This document shows positions 8,436 to 16,076 of a stretch of DNA of 27,705 nt, piece by piece. Source of the DNA: Gallionella sp. (GTDB lineage: Bacteria > Pseudomonadota > Gammaproteobacteria > Burkholderiales > Gallionellaceae). The position numbers and the translations under genes are program-made. The notes under the pieces are model-generated. The model was given only the letters and a program-made list of their open reading frames with translations, had not been told where the DNA came from and made no database searches. Where the stretch lies: contig SCPW01000310.1 in NCBI GenBank assembly GCA_004298605.1, positions 1-27,705 of the forward strand, in the 5' to 3' direction. How positions within the stretch are numbered: the stretch's first letter is position 1; every line of letters begins with the position of its first letter.

Positions 8436-10352
8436 TCAGCCAACCGGTTTGATGGACGGCCCGGTTACGCCGTCGATCCCGAGCGACTTCAGCACCGGCA
8501 GCTCGGCCTCGCTCCGCACACCGACGGCGATGACGATGATGCCGACAGTATGGGCGACCCCGCAGAAACGCTTCAGGAACTCCTGGTGATCCGCGTTTTC
8601 CCCGATGCCATGCATCAGGCTGGGGTGTATCTTGACGTAATCGAGCCCCAGTTCGGTGAATTTCTGGCTCTCCGATAACCGCTGCCCGAAGTGCCCGATT
8701 CCGACGTGACAGCCGAGCCCCTTGAGCGCCAGGCAGATATCCCTGAATGCATCGAAATGCTTGAAGGCGCCATACTCTGGCACCTCGAACCACAGCCTCG
8801 GGCAAATATCCGGGTAGCCGCGCAAGAGTTCCGAAAGGTCGTTCCGGAATGCCCAGTTGCCGATGGTTTCCGCCGAAAGGTTTACCGCCACATCGTCCGT
8901 GACGGTGGCCAGATGCCGGATGGCCAGCCGGACCACTTCCATGTCGATCGGCGCGGTCAGCTTGAGATGCGCCGCAACCGGCATGAAATCGCCCGCCGTC
9001 ATCAATGGCTTGTCCGGACCGGCATGCAGGCGGACCATCCCCTCCTGGTGTACCGTCCCGCCCTCCAGCCGGATGACCGGATAAAACACCAGTTCCAGGT
9101 TGCCCGCACTCACGGCATGCGTCAGCAGGGCGCGCCACTGTTCGCCCGGAATGGCCTTCATCCGCCCGTCATCCCCAATGGCATGCCAGGCGTTGGCGCC
9201 TTGCCCTTCGGCCAGCGCCAGTGCATGGTCGACCCGTGAAAGCGCATCCTCGAAACTGCCGCCACGCTCGTAACGGATTGCGCCCAAGTGATAAATATCG
9301 GGCAATCCAGGCCATTTCGCCACCAGCCGCCCATCGAGCATCTCCACCAGCCGCCGTGCGGCTCCGCGCGGATCATCCTCGCCCGGCAGCACCACGGCGA
9401 TATCGCCGGCCTTGATCCGCCCCGGCAGGGCATCCTCGTGCAGCAGGGAAAAATCCGTAAATATCTGCCCGGCTTCCCTGAGCAAACTGTCTGTCCCGGC
9501 GCGCCCGAGCGCATCGTTGACCCCGCCCAGGCCGGTCAGGCGCATCACCGCCAGGACGCCGCACTGCGCTGTCTCGGCGCCCGCGAACTGCCCCTTCAAA
9601 TGCGCCATGAAATAATCGCGGTTCGGCAGCCCGGTCAACTGATCGTAATTCACGCGGTGCTGCACTTCTTCGAGGTGTACGGCTTCCTCGTTGAACATCT
9701 GCCGTATCCGCCCCACCATGCCGTTCATGGCTCTGGCCAAGGCCCGCAGCTCCGGCATCTGCGGTTCGGCAATCGCGATGAAACGCCGCTCGCCGATCGC
9801 CCCCGCCTGATCGACCACGTCGTTGAGCGAACGGCCGATGGCGCGCAACACCAGCATACCGAAAAAGCCGACGCCGACGCCGCCCAGGCAAAACCAGGAC
9901 AACAGCTTGCCCGCCTGCTCCCACAGCGCCCGATAGGCAAACTGGTTGTGGCTGACCACCTTCACCGTGCCGTACTGTTTCCAGCCATCGCTGATTTGCG
10001 CCAGCCCCGGCTTCGATGGAATCGGGAGCAGGTTGATAAACCAGCCCGGCACATCCGTCCCCGGCTTGTCCTGGATACGCTGGGAAATCACCTTGCCGAA
10101 CGGATCGACCACCGAAATCGCTTGGTAGTACCCCGTATCAAACAAGGCTGCCACCTGCAGGTCGATCGCCACCTGATCCTTTTCCTGATGGGTCATGGAC
10201 AGCGCCAGCGAACTGGCGTTGTCGCTATTCTTGCGCGCGAGTTGCTGCGCCAGATATTCCTGCGCCGACCAGATGCTGATAAACAGGCTTCCCACAAAAG
10301 CCACGAAAGCCATAATCACAACTGCCAGCCACAACCGTCGCATCAATGACAT
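8436..10352 (-). CDS. lapD: LapD-like inner-membrane c-di-GMP receptor (degenerate GGDEF-EAL)
   Basis: Binds c-di-GMP in the cytoplasm and sequesters the periplasmic protease LapG, which preserves a surface adhesin. Domains: TM1 (about 5-28), periplasmic LapD/MoxY-type output domain (about 30-145), TM2 (about 150-172), HAMP, GGDEF-like and EAL-like. Both enzyme signatures are ruined: the GGDEF position reads KAGDI (K314) and the EAL position reads EGMVR (E437), so it should be a receptor, not an enzyme. W124 in DGWKQYG is a candidate for the LapG-gripping Trp known near 125 in P. fluorescens LapD. I chose ATG 10352 because GAGG lies 5 nt upstream; a GTG at 10358 would add two residues. It lies just downstream of lapG, probably in one operon. 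Confidence 0.92.
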   Translation of the reverse strand: MSLMRRLWLAVVIMAFVAFVGSLFISIWSAQEYLAQQLARKNSDNASSLALSMTHQEKDQVAIDLQVAALFDTGYYQAISVVDPFGKVISQRIQDKPGTDVPGWFINLLPIPSKPGLAQISDGWKQYGTVKVVSHNQFAYRALWEQAGKLLSWFCLGGVGVGFFGMLVLRAIGRSLNDVVDQAGAIGERRFIAIAEPQMPELRALARAMNGMVGRIRQMFNEEAVHLEEVQHRVNYDQLTGLPNRDYFMAHLKGQFAGAETAQCGVLAVMRLTGLGGVNDALGRAGTDSLLREAGQIFTDFSLLHEDALPGRIKAGDIAVVLPGEDDPRGAARRLVEMLDGRLVAKWPGLPDIYHLGAIRYERGGSFEDALSRVDHALALAEGQGANAWHAIGDDGRMKAIPGEQWRALLTHAVSAGNLELVFYPVIRLEGGTVHQEGMVRLHAGPDKPLMTAGDFMPVAAHLKLTAPIDMEVVRLAIRHLATVTDDVAVNLSAETIGNWAFRNDLSELLRGYPDICPRLWFEVPEYGAFKHFDAFRDICLALKGLGCHVGIGHFGQRLSESQKFTELGLDYVKIHPSLMHGIGENADHQEFLKRFCGVAHTVGIIVIAVGVRSEAELPVLKSLGIDGVTGPSIKPVG

Positions 10353-10364
10353 ATCCACCTCGGT

Positions 10365-11045
10365 TTATTCGAAACCTTCACTTTTCATTTTCTCAAGCAA
10401 GTCGTTCCACTTCGACAGGCGCCTCCCGCCGCCGGGCTGGGGCTCGCCCTCTCCCGCCGCCCAGACGCCCTCCGAGTTGAAACTGAAAATCGGGAGCAAA
10501 TCGTCGCGCCGTGAAGCCGGGCGGATTTCGCCGATCAGGTTGTCGAGCACCAGCGGTTCGGCATCCGGCGAGGGGTAATAGGTCAGCACCATATGCGCCT
10601 GCGTCGTGTTGCCCTCCGCCCTGACGATCCGCGCCTTGACATAAGTGATCCGCAGCTTGGAAACCGGCACACCGGAAAATTTCAGCGAAAAATACTTGGC
10701 GATGGCGAAATCCTCGCAATCGCCCGCGCCTTTCACCAGCGCCTCGACCGGCGTCGCCCAGTAATCGACCCGCCCCCAGATATTCTGATCGTCATCGAAG
10801 CGCAGCTTGCGGTTGAAGTATTCGTTCACCTCCTTCAGCTTCTGCAACTCCACCCCGCCCTGAAACGCGGTCAGCGCGCCATCCCAGTCCCTGGCCGCAA
10901 ACGCGGCGCCGCCGCCGTAGAGTTGCTGGACGGCCCGGATAACGCGCTCCAGCCGGAAACCGTCCGCCGCGCCACTCAACTGCGCGAGGCCGCACAAGAC
11001 CGTGCAACCCAGCAGCAATGCGCAATAGTATTGTTTTTTTATCAA
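10365..11045 (-). CDS. lapG: LapG-like periplasmic cysteine protease (transglutaminase-like, BTLCP)
   Basis: Calcium-dependent protease that releases a large RTX adhesin from the cell surface when c-di-GMP is low. The N-terminus has a signal peptide (KK, hydrophobic CALLLGCTVLCGL, likely cut near SGA-A). The catalytic triad fits C110 (GAGDCEDFA), H151 (QAHMVL) and D168 (LVLDNL). D109 and E111 flank the Cys as in calcium-binding LapG. 226 residues is near the usual size. The only upstream start is TTG 11045, directly after an in-frame TAG and with a weak Shine-Dalgarno, so low translation is possible. No adhesin gene is in the window. The pairing with lapD makes the call secure. Confidence 0.91.
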   Translation of the reverse strand: MIKKQYYCALLLGCTVLCGLAQLSGAADGFRLERVIRAVQQLYGGGAAFAARDWDGALTAFQGGVELQKLKEVNEYFNRKLRFDDDQNIWGRVDYWATPVEALVKGAGDCEDFAIAKYFSLKFSGVPVSKLRITYVKARIVRAEGNTTQAHMVLTYYPSPDAEPLVLDNLIGEIRPASRRDDLLPIFSFNSEGVWAAGEGEPQPGGGRRLSKWNDLLEKMKSEGFE

Positions 11046-11135
11046 CTAGAAATTTATCCGCACTATTGGTGTTTGTCGGGTTAACCGAAAAGCAGTTTAT
11101 CCCAAGCCGGGCGAGCTGGAACCAAACTCTCTCCC

Positions 11136-11301
11136 TAACCCGGATATTTCATGAATTCACCGCGCCCTCGCTTGTCTTTTGTTTTGTATGAAAATTTTGT
11201 TCGGTCGGGCGTATGAATCACTACGCCGCCCCATCTCAAAATTCCCATACAAAACAAAATCCTGCGCGATCATCGCGGCAATTCATGAAATATCCGGGCT
11301 A
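11136..11301. repeat. 166-bp imperfect palindrome, MITE-like element
   Basis: The ends are near-perfect inverted repeats: TAACCCGGATATTTCATGAA (from 11136) pairs with its complement ending at 11301, with one difference in the first part. Pairing continues inward with the same centre near 11218: GTTTTGTATG at 11181 with CATACAAAAC ending at 11255, and GGCGTA (11208-11213) with TACGCC (11222-11227). No ORF is inside. The end motif AATATCCGGGTTA recurs exactly at 18841-18853 and in shortened form at 16039-16050, so it belongs to a dispersed family. Non-autonomous mobile element is the best guess. Confidence 0.65.
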
Positions 11302-11340
11302 ACACTTAAATCTTCGCAGGCCAATCCTCCCGGAAGCCTT

Positions 11341-11368
11341 TAAGCCTCCCCTGACAAGGGGAGGCTTA
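11341..11368. repeat. Perfect 12-bp-stem hairpin 3' of galE
   Basis: TAAGCCTCCCCT (11341-11352), loop GACA, then AGGGGAGGCTTA (11357-11368), followed by GAGGGGTTGG. It lies 17 bp past the galE stop on the minus strand but has no T-run there, so it is not a canonical terminator. It resembles the CTCCCCT-type palindromic intergenic repeats common in proteobacteria and could still act as an mRNA 3' stabiliser. Confidence 0.6.
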
Positions 11369-11385
11369 GAGGGGTTGGTTTAGGT

Positions 11386-12441
11386 TTATTCGGGCCGCAA
11401 GCCCGGCGAATTTTCCGGATGGGCGGCATAGCCCTCCGGGTTTTCCGACTGCCATTTCCAGGCGTCCTCGCACATTTCTTTGATCCCCAGTGTCGCCCGC
11501 CAGCCCAGTTTCTCCGCGGCAAACCCGGGGTCGGCATAGCAGCAGGCAATATCCCCGGGCCGGCGACCGACGATCCGGTACGCGATTTCACGGCCGCTCG
11601 CTTCCCGGAAGGCCCCGACCATGTCCAGCACGCTATACCCCCGCCCCGTGCCCAGGTTGGCCGTCACCAACCCGGCATTTTTCGACAGGTAATCCAGTGC
11701 CGCGAGATGCCCTTTGGCCAGGTCGACGACGTGGATGTAATCGCGGACCCCGGTGCCGTCCGGCGTCGGGTAGTCATCGCCGAACACCCGCAGGTAATCC
11801 CTGCGCCCCACCGCCACCTGGGCGACAAAGGGCATGAGGTTGTTGGGGATGCCGTTCGGGTCCTCGCCGATCAGGCCGCTGGGGTGCGCTCCCACCGGGT
11901 TGAAATAGCGCAGTATCGCGATGCGCCAGCCGGGGTCCGAAACCAGCATATCCCGCAGGATATGCTCGATCATCAGTTTGCTGGCGCCATAGGGGTTGGT
12001 CGTCCCGCCGGTCGGGAAGTCTTCGCGGATCGGTGTCTCGCGCGGATCGCCGTACACCGTTGCGGAGGAGCTGAACACGATGTTGCGCACGCCCCGTTCG
12101 GCCATCACTTCGCACAGCGCTATGGTGCCCGCAACATTGTTGTCGTAATAGCGCAGCGGCTGTTCCACCGATTCCCCTACCGCTTTCAGCCCGGCAAAAT
12201 GGATCACCGCATGTATTTCGTGCCGGTCGAATACCCGCCGCAATCCATCCCTGTCGCGGACGTCCACATGATGGAAATCCACCTTGCGGCCGGTGATTTT
12301 TTCCACCCTGTCCAGCGCGGCAGTTTTGCTGTTGCCGAGGTTGTCCACCACCACCGGGTCGTAGCCCGCCCCCAGCAATTCCACGCAAGTGTGGGAGCCG
12401 ATATAGCCGCAGCCCCCGGTGACCAGAATTTTTTTATTCAT
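11386..12441 (-). CDS. galE: UDP-glucose 4-epimerase
   Basis: NAD-dependent interconversion of UDP-glucose and UDP-galactose, supplying precursors for LPS and exopolysaccharide. The N-terminal Rossmann motif is GGCGYIGSH (about residues 8-16); the SDR catalytic residues are the Ser/Thr region SSSATVYG and YGASK (Tyr-x-x-x-Lys). [12 protein letters not shown] and the C-terminal [12 protein letters not shown] are typical GalE motifs. The start is ATG 12441, giving [10 protein letters not shown]; the frame stays open upstream to about 12555 but that part is not GalE-like. The probable Shine-Dalgarno GGAG overlaps the stop codon of a glmS 3' remnant immediately upstream. About 351 residues, slightly longer than usual because of a Pro/Glu-rich tail. 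Confidence 0.95.
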   Translation of the reverse strand: MNKKILVTGGCGYIGSHTCVELLGAGYDPVVVDNLGNSKTAALDRVEKITGRKVDFHHVDVRDRDGLRRVFDRHEIHAVIHFAGLKAVGESVEQPLRYYDNNVAGTIALCEVMAERGVRNIVFSSSATVYGDPRETPIREDFPTGGTTNPYGASKLMIEHILRDMLVSDPGWRIAILRYFNPVGAHPSGLIGEDPNGIPNNLMPFVAQVAVGRRDYLRVFGDDYPTPDGTGVRDYIHVVDLAKGHLAALDYLSKNAGLVTANLGTGRGYSVLDMVGAFREASGREIAYRIVGRRPGDIACCYADPGFAAEKLGWRATLGIKEMCEDAWKWQSENPEGYAAHPENSPGLRPE

Positions 12442-12449
12442 GTGCAGAA

Positions 12450-12533
12450 TCACTCCACAGTTACAGGTTTCGCCAGGTTGCGCGGTTTGTCCACGTCCGC
12501 GCCCTTGACCGGCGCCACGCGGCAGGCGAGCGC
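12450..12533 (-). pseudogene. glmS: 3'-terminal remnant of glmS
   Basis: About 27 codons ending in a TGA, 8 bp upstream of galE and in the same direction. The translation [17 protein letters not shown] closely matches the invariant end of glucosamine-6-phosphate synthase (GlmS), which ends GTDVDQPRNLAKSVTVE in E. coli. Preceding residues [10 protein letters not shown] still resemble LAYHVALIK. Upstream of about 12533 the similarity stops and the divergent TPR-gene region begins. The rest of glmS is absent here. It looks like a truncation or recombination scar. Confidence 0.75.
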
Positions 12534-12676
12534 CGAGTGGCCGGTTATACCGCATCGCGTAAAAAATTTGGCTTCGGGCAACTTAAAGTTTGAATTTATA
12601 GAGATGCCCGCATGATAATGCCGGAACTGAAGAGGGGCAAAGCAAATGAACGGTTCCTCTGGTTCGAGGAGCTTTA

Positions 12677-14440
12677 GTGGAAAATCCCGGTCGCAACGAT
12701 TCTTGCCCATGTGGCAGCGGAAAGAAATACAAGCAGTGTTGTTTGCGGCGCGACGAAGCGCTTGCGGCGAGCGGGCGCGCTGAAACTGCCGCCATCCGCA
12801 AGCATATCCAGGCCGCGCTGGAACACCATCAGGCCGGGCGCATTTCACAGGCGGAAGCACTCTGCCAGCAAGCTCTCCGGATCGATCGGAATCATCCCGA
12901 TGCGCTGCACCTGCTGGGGGTGATTGCCCGCCAGGCGGGGAAATATGACATGGCCGCAGAGCTCATCAACCGAGCCATCCGGGCCAAGCCTTCCGACCCG
13001 GTTTATTACAATGACCTCGGCATTGCGTACAATGCCTCGAACAGGCCGGAAGAAGCCATCGCCAGCTACCGCCACGCCATCGCGATCAAGCCGGATTGCG
13101 CCGAGGCGCACAACAACATGGGAAACATTTTCAAAGACCTGAACCGGCTCGACGAGGCGATCGCCTGCTACCATCAGGCCATCAGGATCAAGCCCAAATT
13201 TGCCGAAGCGCACTTCAATCTGGGCAATATCTTCAAAGACCGGGGCAGGCTGGATGAAGCTGCCGGCTGCTACCAGAAATCCCTCGCCATCAAACCCGGT
13301 TTTGCCGAGGCCTGCTGCAATCTCGGGGTTGCGCTTGGCGATCTGGGAAAAATTGATGCGGCCATTGTTAATTTTCAAAAAGCTCTCCGGCTCAAGCCGG
13401 ATTTAGCCGAAGCGCACAACAACTTGGGCGGGCTGCTCAAAGACAGGCGCAAGCTCGATGAGGCGATCCCCTGTTTCCGGAAAGCGCTCGCGATCAAACC
13501 GGATTATGCCGATGCGTACAACAACCTGGGGGACGCGCTTAAAAACCGGGGCGAAGTGCAGGAAGCCATCGCCTGCTGCCAGAAGGCGTTGTCACTGGCG
13601 CCCGGCGGTTTGCCCGGCCTGGATTCGGCTGTGAGGCTGGCCACCCTGTATTACCTGCAAGACGACCTGCCGCAGGCATCCAGGATGATAGGGCTTGCCA
13701 GGCCGATTCTCGGAAAAACCGGGCGCAGATTTCGTGCGGCCCAAGCCTACTGCCAGTATGCGGACAAGCTATTATCCTGGTGGAGCCAGGCCGATCCTGC
13801 CTTCCGCCCGCCGGAGGGCGCCGAAACAATATACGCGATCGGCGACAGCCACATACTTTCCGCCCACAATGTTCCGGTCCTGAAAGCGGGCAAGCCGTTT
13901 CTCTGCCGGGGCAGGTGGATCGAAGGATGCAAGCAATGGCACTTGGGAAACGGGGAAAGCAACCCCTACAAGGATCAATTCAACTCGATGATGGAGTCTA
14001 TCCCCCATCACGCCACGATCTTGATGTGCATCGGCGAAATCGACTGCCGCCCCGACGAGGGCATCCTCAAGGCATTGAAAAAATATCCGGGAAAAACCGT
14101 TGAAGACATCGCTCTCGCAACGGCGACGGCTTACCTGAAATATGTCTCGCGCGTTGCCGCCGCACGCAGCCAGAAAATCATCATCGGCGGAGTCCCCGCA
14201 ACAAACCTGCCATCGGCGGATTTCACTGGAGAAGAACTTGAACAGCTTGCCGGATTGCTGGATTCGTTCAACCGGGCGCTACGGGAACATTCTCTGAAGG
14301 CCGGAATGGACTTCCTCGACGTATTTGCCATGACCGGATCCGGCGGCGGAATATCGGACGGACGATGGCATCTCGACTCCACCCATCTGCGCCCTGACGC
14401 AATAGCGGAGGCTTTCGGGAAACATTATAGGCCCCTCTAA
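12677..14440 (+). CDS. SEC-C zinc motif + TPR array + SGNH-hydrolase-like domain fusion protein
   Basis: 587 residues, function unknown. An N-terminal SEC-C motif (C10, C12, C21, C22 in SCPCGSGKKYKQCC) should bind zinc. Residues about 42-345 form a run of roughly nine 34-residue TPRs of the AEAHNNMGNIFKD type. The C-terminal domain (about 385-587) has an SGNH/GDSL esterase layout: GDSH (389-392), GEID (453-456, block III position) and DSTH (567-570, the Asp-x-x-His pair). The block II Gly is not obvious, so activity is uncertain. No signal peptide or TM is seen, suggesting cytoplasmic location. The start is GTG 12677 with GAGGAG 5 nt upstream. It is divergent from galE and interrupts what may have been a glmS-galE unit. 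Confidence 0.8.
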   Translation: MENPGRNDSCPCGSGKKYKQCCLRRDEALAASGRAETAAIRKHIQAALEHHQAGRISQAEALCQQALRIDRNHPDALHLLGVIARQAGKYDMAAELINRAIRAKPSDPVYYNDLGIAYNASNRPEEAIASYRHAIAIKPDCAEAHNNMGNIFKDLNRLDEAIACYHQAIRIKPKFAEAHFNLGNIFKDRGRLDEAAGCYQKSLAIKPGFAEACCNLGVALGDLGKIDAAIVNFQKALRLKPDLAEAHNNLGGLLKDRRKLDEAIPCFRKALAIKPDYADAYNNLGDALKNRGEVQEAIACCQKALSLAPGGLPGLDSAVRLATLYYLQDDLPQASRMIGLARPILGKTGRRFRAAQAYCQYADKLLSWWSQADPAFRPPEGAETIYAIGDSHILSAHNVPVLKAGKPFLCRGRWIEGCKQWHLGNGESNPYKDQFNSMMESIPHHATILMCIGEIDCRPDEGILKALKKYPGKTVEDIALATATAYLKYVSRVAAARSQKIIIGGVPATNLPSADFTGEELEQLAGLLDSFNRALREHSLKAGMDFLDVFAMTGSGGGISDGRWHLDSTHLRPDAIAEAFGKHYRPL

Positions 14441-14452
14441 AAGGTTAAATTA

Positions 14453-14538
14453 CCCCCGGAAAAGCCGGGGGCTTATTGGGCGAGCCCCTCAAACTGGGCC
14501 GATAAAACCGCGGGCCGCCTGAAGGCGGCGGGCTTTTT
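14453..14538 (+). terminator. Tandem hairpins downstream of the SEC-C/TPR gene
   Basis: Hairpin 1: CCCCCGG (14453-14459), loop AAAAG, CCGGGGG (14465-14471), followed by CTTATT. Hairpin 2: GCCGCC (14514-14519), loop TGAA, GGCGGC (14524-14529), then GGGC and TTTTT (14534-14538). The second has the form of a Rho-independent terminator for the plus-strand gene ending at 14440. Confidence 0.6.
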
Positions 14539-14540
14539 AC

Positions 14541-14640
14541 TCCTTCCTCAGAGTAGAGAACAGGCCCTCGTCAAACCGTGCATGCATTTTTCCCGCACAC
14601 GGCTTGCCGTGACATACCAATGGGCCAACAGTAATGCGAT
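14541..14640 (-). mobile_element. Probable group II intron remnant (ORF-proximal hairpin region)
   Basis: On the minus strand the segment reads AAGCCGTGTGCGGG, a short A-rich loop, GCATGCACGGTTTGACGAGG and then CTCTACTCT. This resembles, from memory, the conserved hairpin and tail found just before the reverse-transcriptase ORF in many bacterial group II introns. The stem is CCGTG (14576-14580) with CACGG (14598-14602). No maturase ORF or other intron domain is visible, so it would be a fossil. A coincidental hairpin cannot be excluded without a covariance search. Confidence 0.4.
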
Positions 14641-14643
14641 CTT

Positions 14644-15582
14644 TCATCTTTTGCCTTCTGCTTCCGCGCTTTTGTTGTTGGTGCTGATGACAAGCACACC
14701 GATCAACACGAGCGACGATCCGGCAATTTGCGGCAGCGATATGCTCTCGTTCAAAAACATATACGCCATGTAGATGGTGCTGACGGGCCCGATGGTGCCG
14801 ATCAGCGATGCACTGCCAGAGCCGATGCGGCGTATCGCGAAAGACAGCAGGAACACGGGCAACACCGTTGAGAAGATCGCCATGGCAATGGAAAGCTCAT
14901 ATGTGCGCAACGGCAGGTCGAGCGCACCCAACGGGCGCATCACCACAAACTGCAACAAGCTGGCGGCACTCGCCAGCACCATCGCGTAGGCGGTGAAACG
15001 CATCGTGCCAATGCGCGCAATGGCATGCCCCGCCCCCACCAGATAAATCGAGTAGGACAAGGTACTGGCGAACACCAGCGATGCGCCCAGCACGGTGCCG
15101 CCCTCTTTTACGCCGATGTCATGCACAAACACCAATGCGATTCCGGCGTAGCTCAGCGCCATCGCCGCGATGGCCTTCCTGCCGATGGCGCGCTTGTACA
15201 CCAGAGCCGAGAGGATCACCGTCATGGTCGGATAAAGGAACAGGATCAGCCGCTCCAACCCTGCGGAGATGTATTGCAGCCCGAGGAAGTCGAGAAAGCT
15301 GGAACAGTAGTAGCCGATCAAACCCAGCCCCAGCACCAGCAAGCGGTCATGCGTATCAAGCGGCTCCGCGTGGCGCAACCCGGCCCACAGCGCCACGCCG
15401 ATAAAAAACGGCGCCGAGAACGCCATACGCAACGCCAGCAGCGTCACCGCATCCACGTTATCGAGGTAGGCCAGCTTGACCAGGATTGCCTTGGCCGAAA
15501 AACCGACCGCCGCAAGCAGCGCAAAAGCCACACCGAAAAGCGCATCCCGGTTGAACAACATACTTCGTGAATCGCTTGCCAT
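14644..15582 (-). CDS. EamA/DMT-superfamily transporter
   Basis: Inner-membrane permease of the drug/metabolite transporter superfamily, 313 residues. About ten hydrophobic helices form two EamA repeats: the first from FGVAFALLAAVGFSAKAILV to about residue 150, the second from about GASLVFASTLSYSIYLVGAG to the end. The second repeat ends with the typical LNESISLPQIAGSSLVLIG segment, matching the conserved E-x(n)-G-x-x-L-I-x-x-G close of EamA domains. The substrate cannot be told from sequence. I chose ATG 15582 (MASDS) because AGGG lies about 9 nt upstream; an upstream TTG at 15624 is open but less likely. The leader upstream contains mutually exclusive hairpins (15609-15656). Confidence 0.88.
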   Translation of the reverse strand: MASDSRSMLFNRDALFGVAFALLAAVGFSAKAILVKLAYLDNVDAVTLLALRMAFSAPFFIGVALWAGLRHAEPLDTHDRLLVLGLGLIGYYCSSFLDFLGLQYISAGLERLILFLYPTMTVILSALVYKRAIGRKAIAAMALSYAGIALVFVHDIGVKEGGTVLGASLVFASTLSYSIYLVGAGHAIARIGTMRFTAYAMVLASAASLLQFVVMRPLGALDLPLRTYELSIAMAIFSTVLPVFLLSFAIRRIGSGSASLIGTIGPVSTIYMAYMFLNESISLPQIAGSSLVLIGVLVISTNNKSAEAEGKR

Positions 15583-15608
15583 TATCAAAGACCCTGAAGG
15601 GCGGCTGG

Positions 15609-15656
15609 TGCGGGTCTTCGGCAAACATGAAGCAACGCGGTCAGACCCGCAGTTGC
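15609..15656 (-). promoter_or_regulatory. Competing inverted repeats in the EamA-gene leader
   Basis: TGCGGGTCT (15609-15617) is the exact complement of AGACCCGCA (15643-15651). GCAAC and GCGG (15632-15640) can instead pair with CCGC and GTTGC (15647-15656), sharing bases 15647-15651 with the first stem. The two folds exclude each other, 27 nt and more upstream of the start codon. An RNA switch or an operator is possible; no known riboswitch class is recognised. Confidence 0.35.
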
Positions 15657-15967
15657 CCGGTTAAATAAAATGATTAGTTAGAACAGGAACGGGCTGCGGC
15701 AATGGGATAGCATGCCCAGCCACAGTCGCTTGGTAGAAATGGGTGCGGAAGAAATGGTGTGTTGCGCTCTCATGGGAACGGAATATACGGGGTCATACCG
15801 AGGCCGTCAATTTGATGCGGTTTCCTGCACCAGCGCACATTTATAAAAGCATCAAAAACGAGAAACCCCGAGTCAGAAAAGCATATCGTCTATAACTTTC
15901 TCACATAAGGGTTTCTCAAGTTCATCGTAATTTCTTTTAAACCCAAATAGTCCATTGGAGCGTTACG

Positions 15968-16020
15968 CCCCCATCCCGCTCCAGCTTCCCCTTGGAAGGA
16001 GAAGGCTGGTGTGGGGTGGG
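15968..16020. repeat. Palindromic intergenic repeat (CCCCATCCC/GGGGTGGG type)
   Basis: CCCCATCCCGCTCCAGCTTC pairs imperfectly with GAAGGCTGGTGTGGGGTGGG around a CCCTTGGAAGG centre, forming a long stem. This is the style of short dispersed repeats found between genes of many beta- and gammaproteobacteria. It lies in the gene-free interval and has no coding capacity. Confidence 0.5.
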
Positions 16021-16076
16021 TAAATCCGGCTAATGAACAATCCGGGTTAAATGGAAACCTGACGAAAAGTGCTTAA

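Larger units (their letters stand above)
11046..11385. other. Gene-free interval between galE and lapG
   Basis: 340 bp with no credible coding sequence. It holds a 166-bp imperfect hairpin element (11136-11301) and a perfect 12-bp-stem hairpin (11341-11368), and must carry whatever promoter drives lapG-lapD. I could not identify a convincing -35/-10 pair in the A/T-rich stretch just upstream of lapG. Confidence 0.7.
15583..16076. other. Gene-free interval with several inverted repeats
   Basis: About 490 bp without a credible gene. It contains, in order: the competing leader hairpins of the EamA gene (15609-15656); an A/T-richer stretch with GAGAAACCC (15860-15868) and its exact complement GGGTTTCTC (15909-15917); a CCCCATCCC-type intergenic palindromic repeat (15968-16020); and a truncated copy of the AATATCCGGGTTA end motif (16039-16050). 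It looks like a landing zone for repeats and possibly a decayed mobile element. Confidence 0.6.

Noticed and set aside
9288..10349. 353-codon plus-strand ORF across lapD
   Set aside because: Antisense to the LapD reading frame, which has coherent membrane and signalling domains.
12442..12555. N-terminal extension of galE
   Set aside because: Not GalE-like; it is the glmS remnant read in another frame. ATG 12441 gives the conserved start.
11419..12615. 398-codon plus-strand ORF across galE
   Set aside because: Antisense shadow of galE; low-complexity composition and no recognisable motif.
12800..13600. Regular 102-bp repetition as a possible CRISPR or satellite
   Set aside because: The period equals 34 codons and encodes degenerate TPR motifs.
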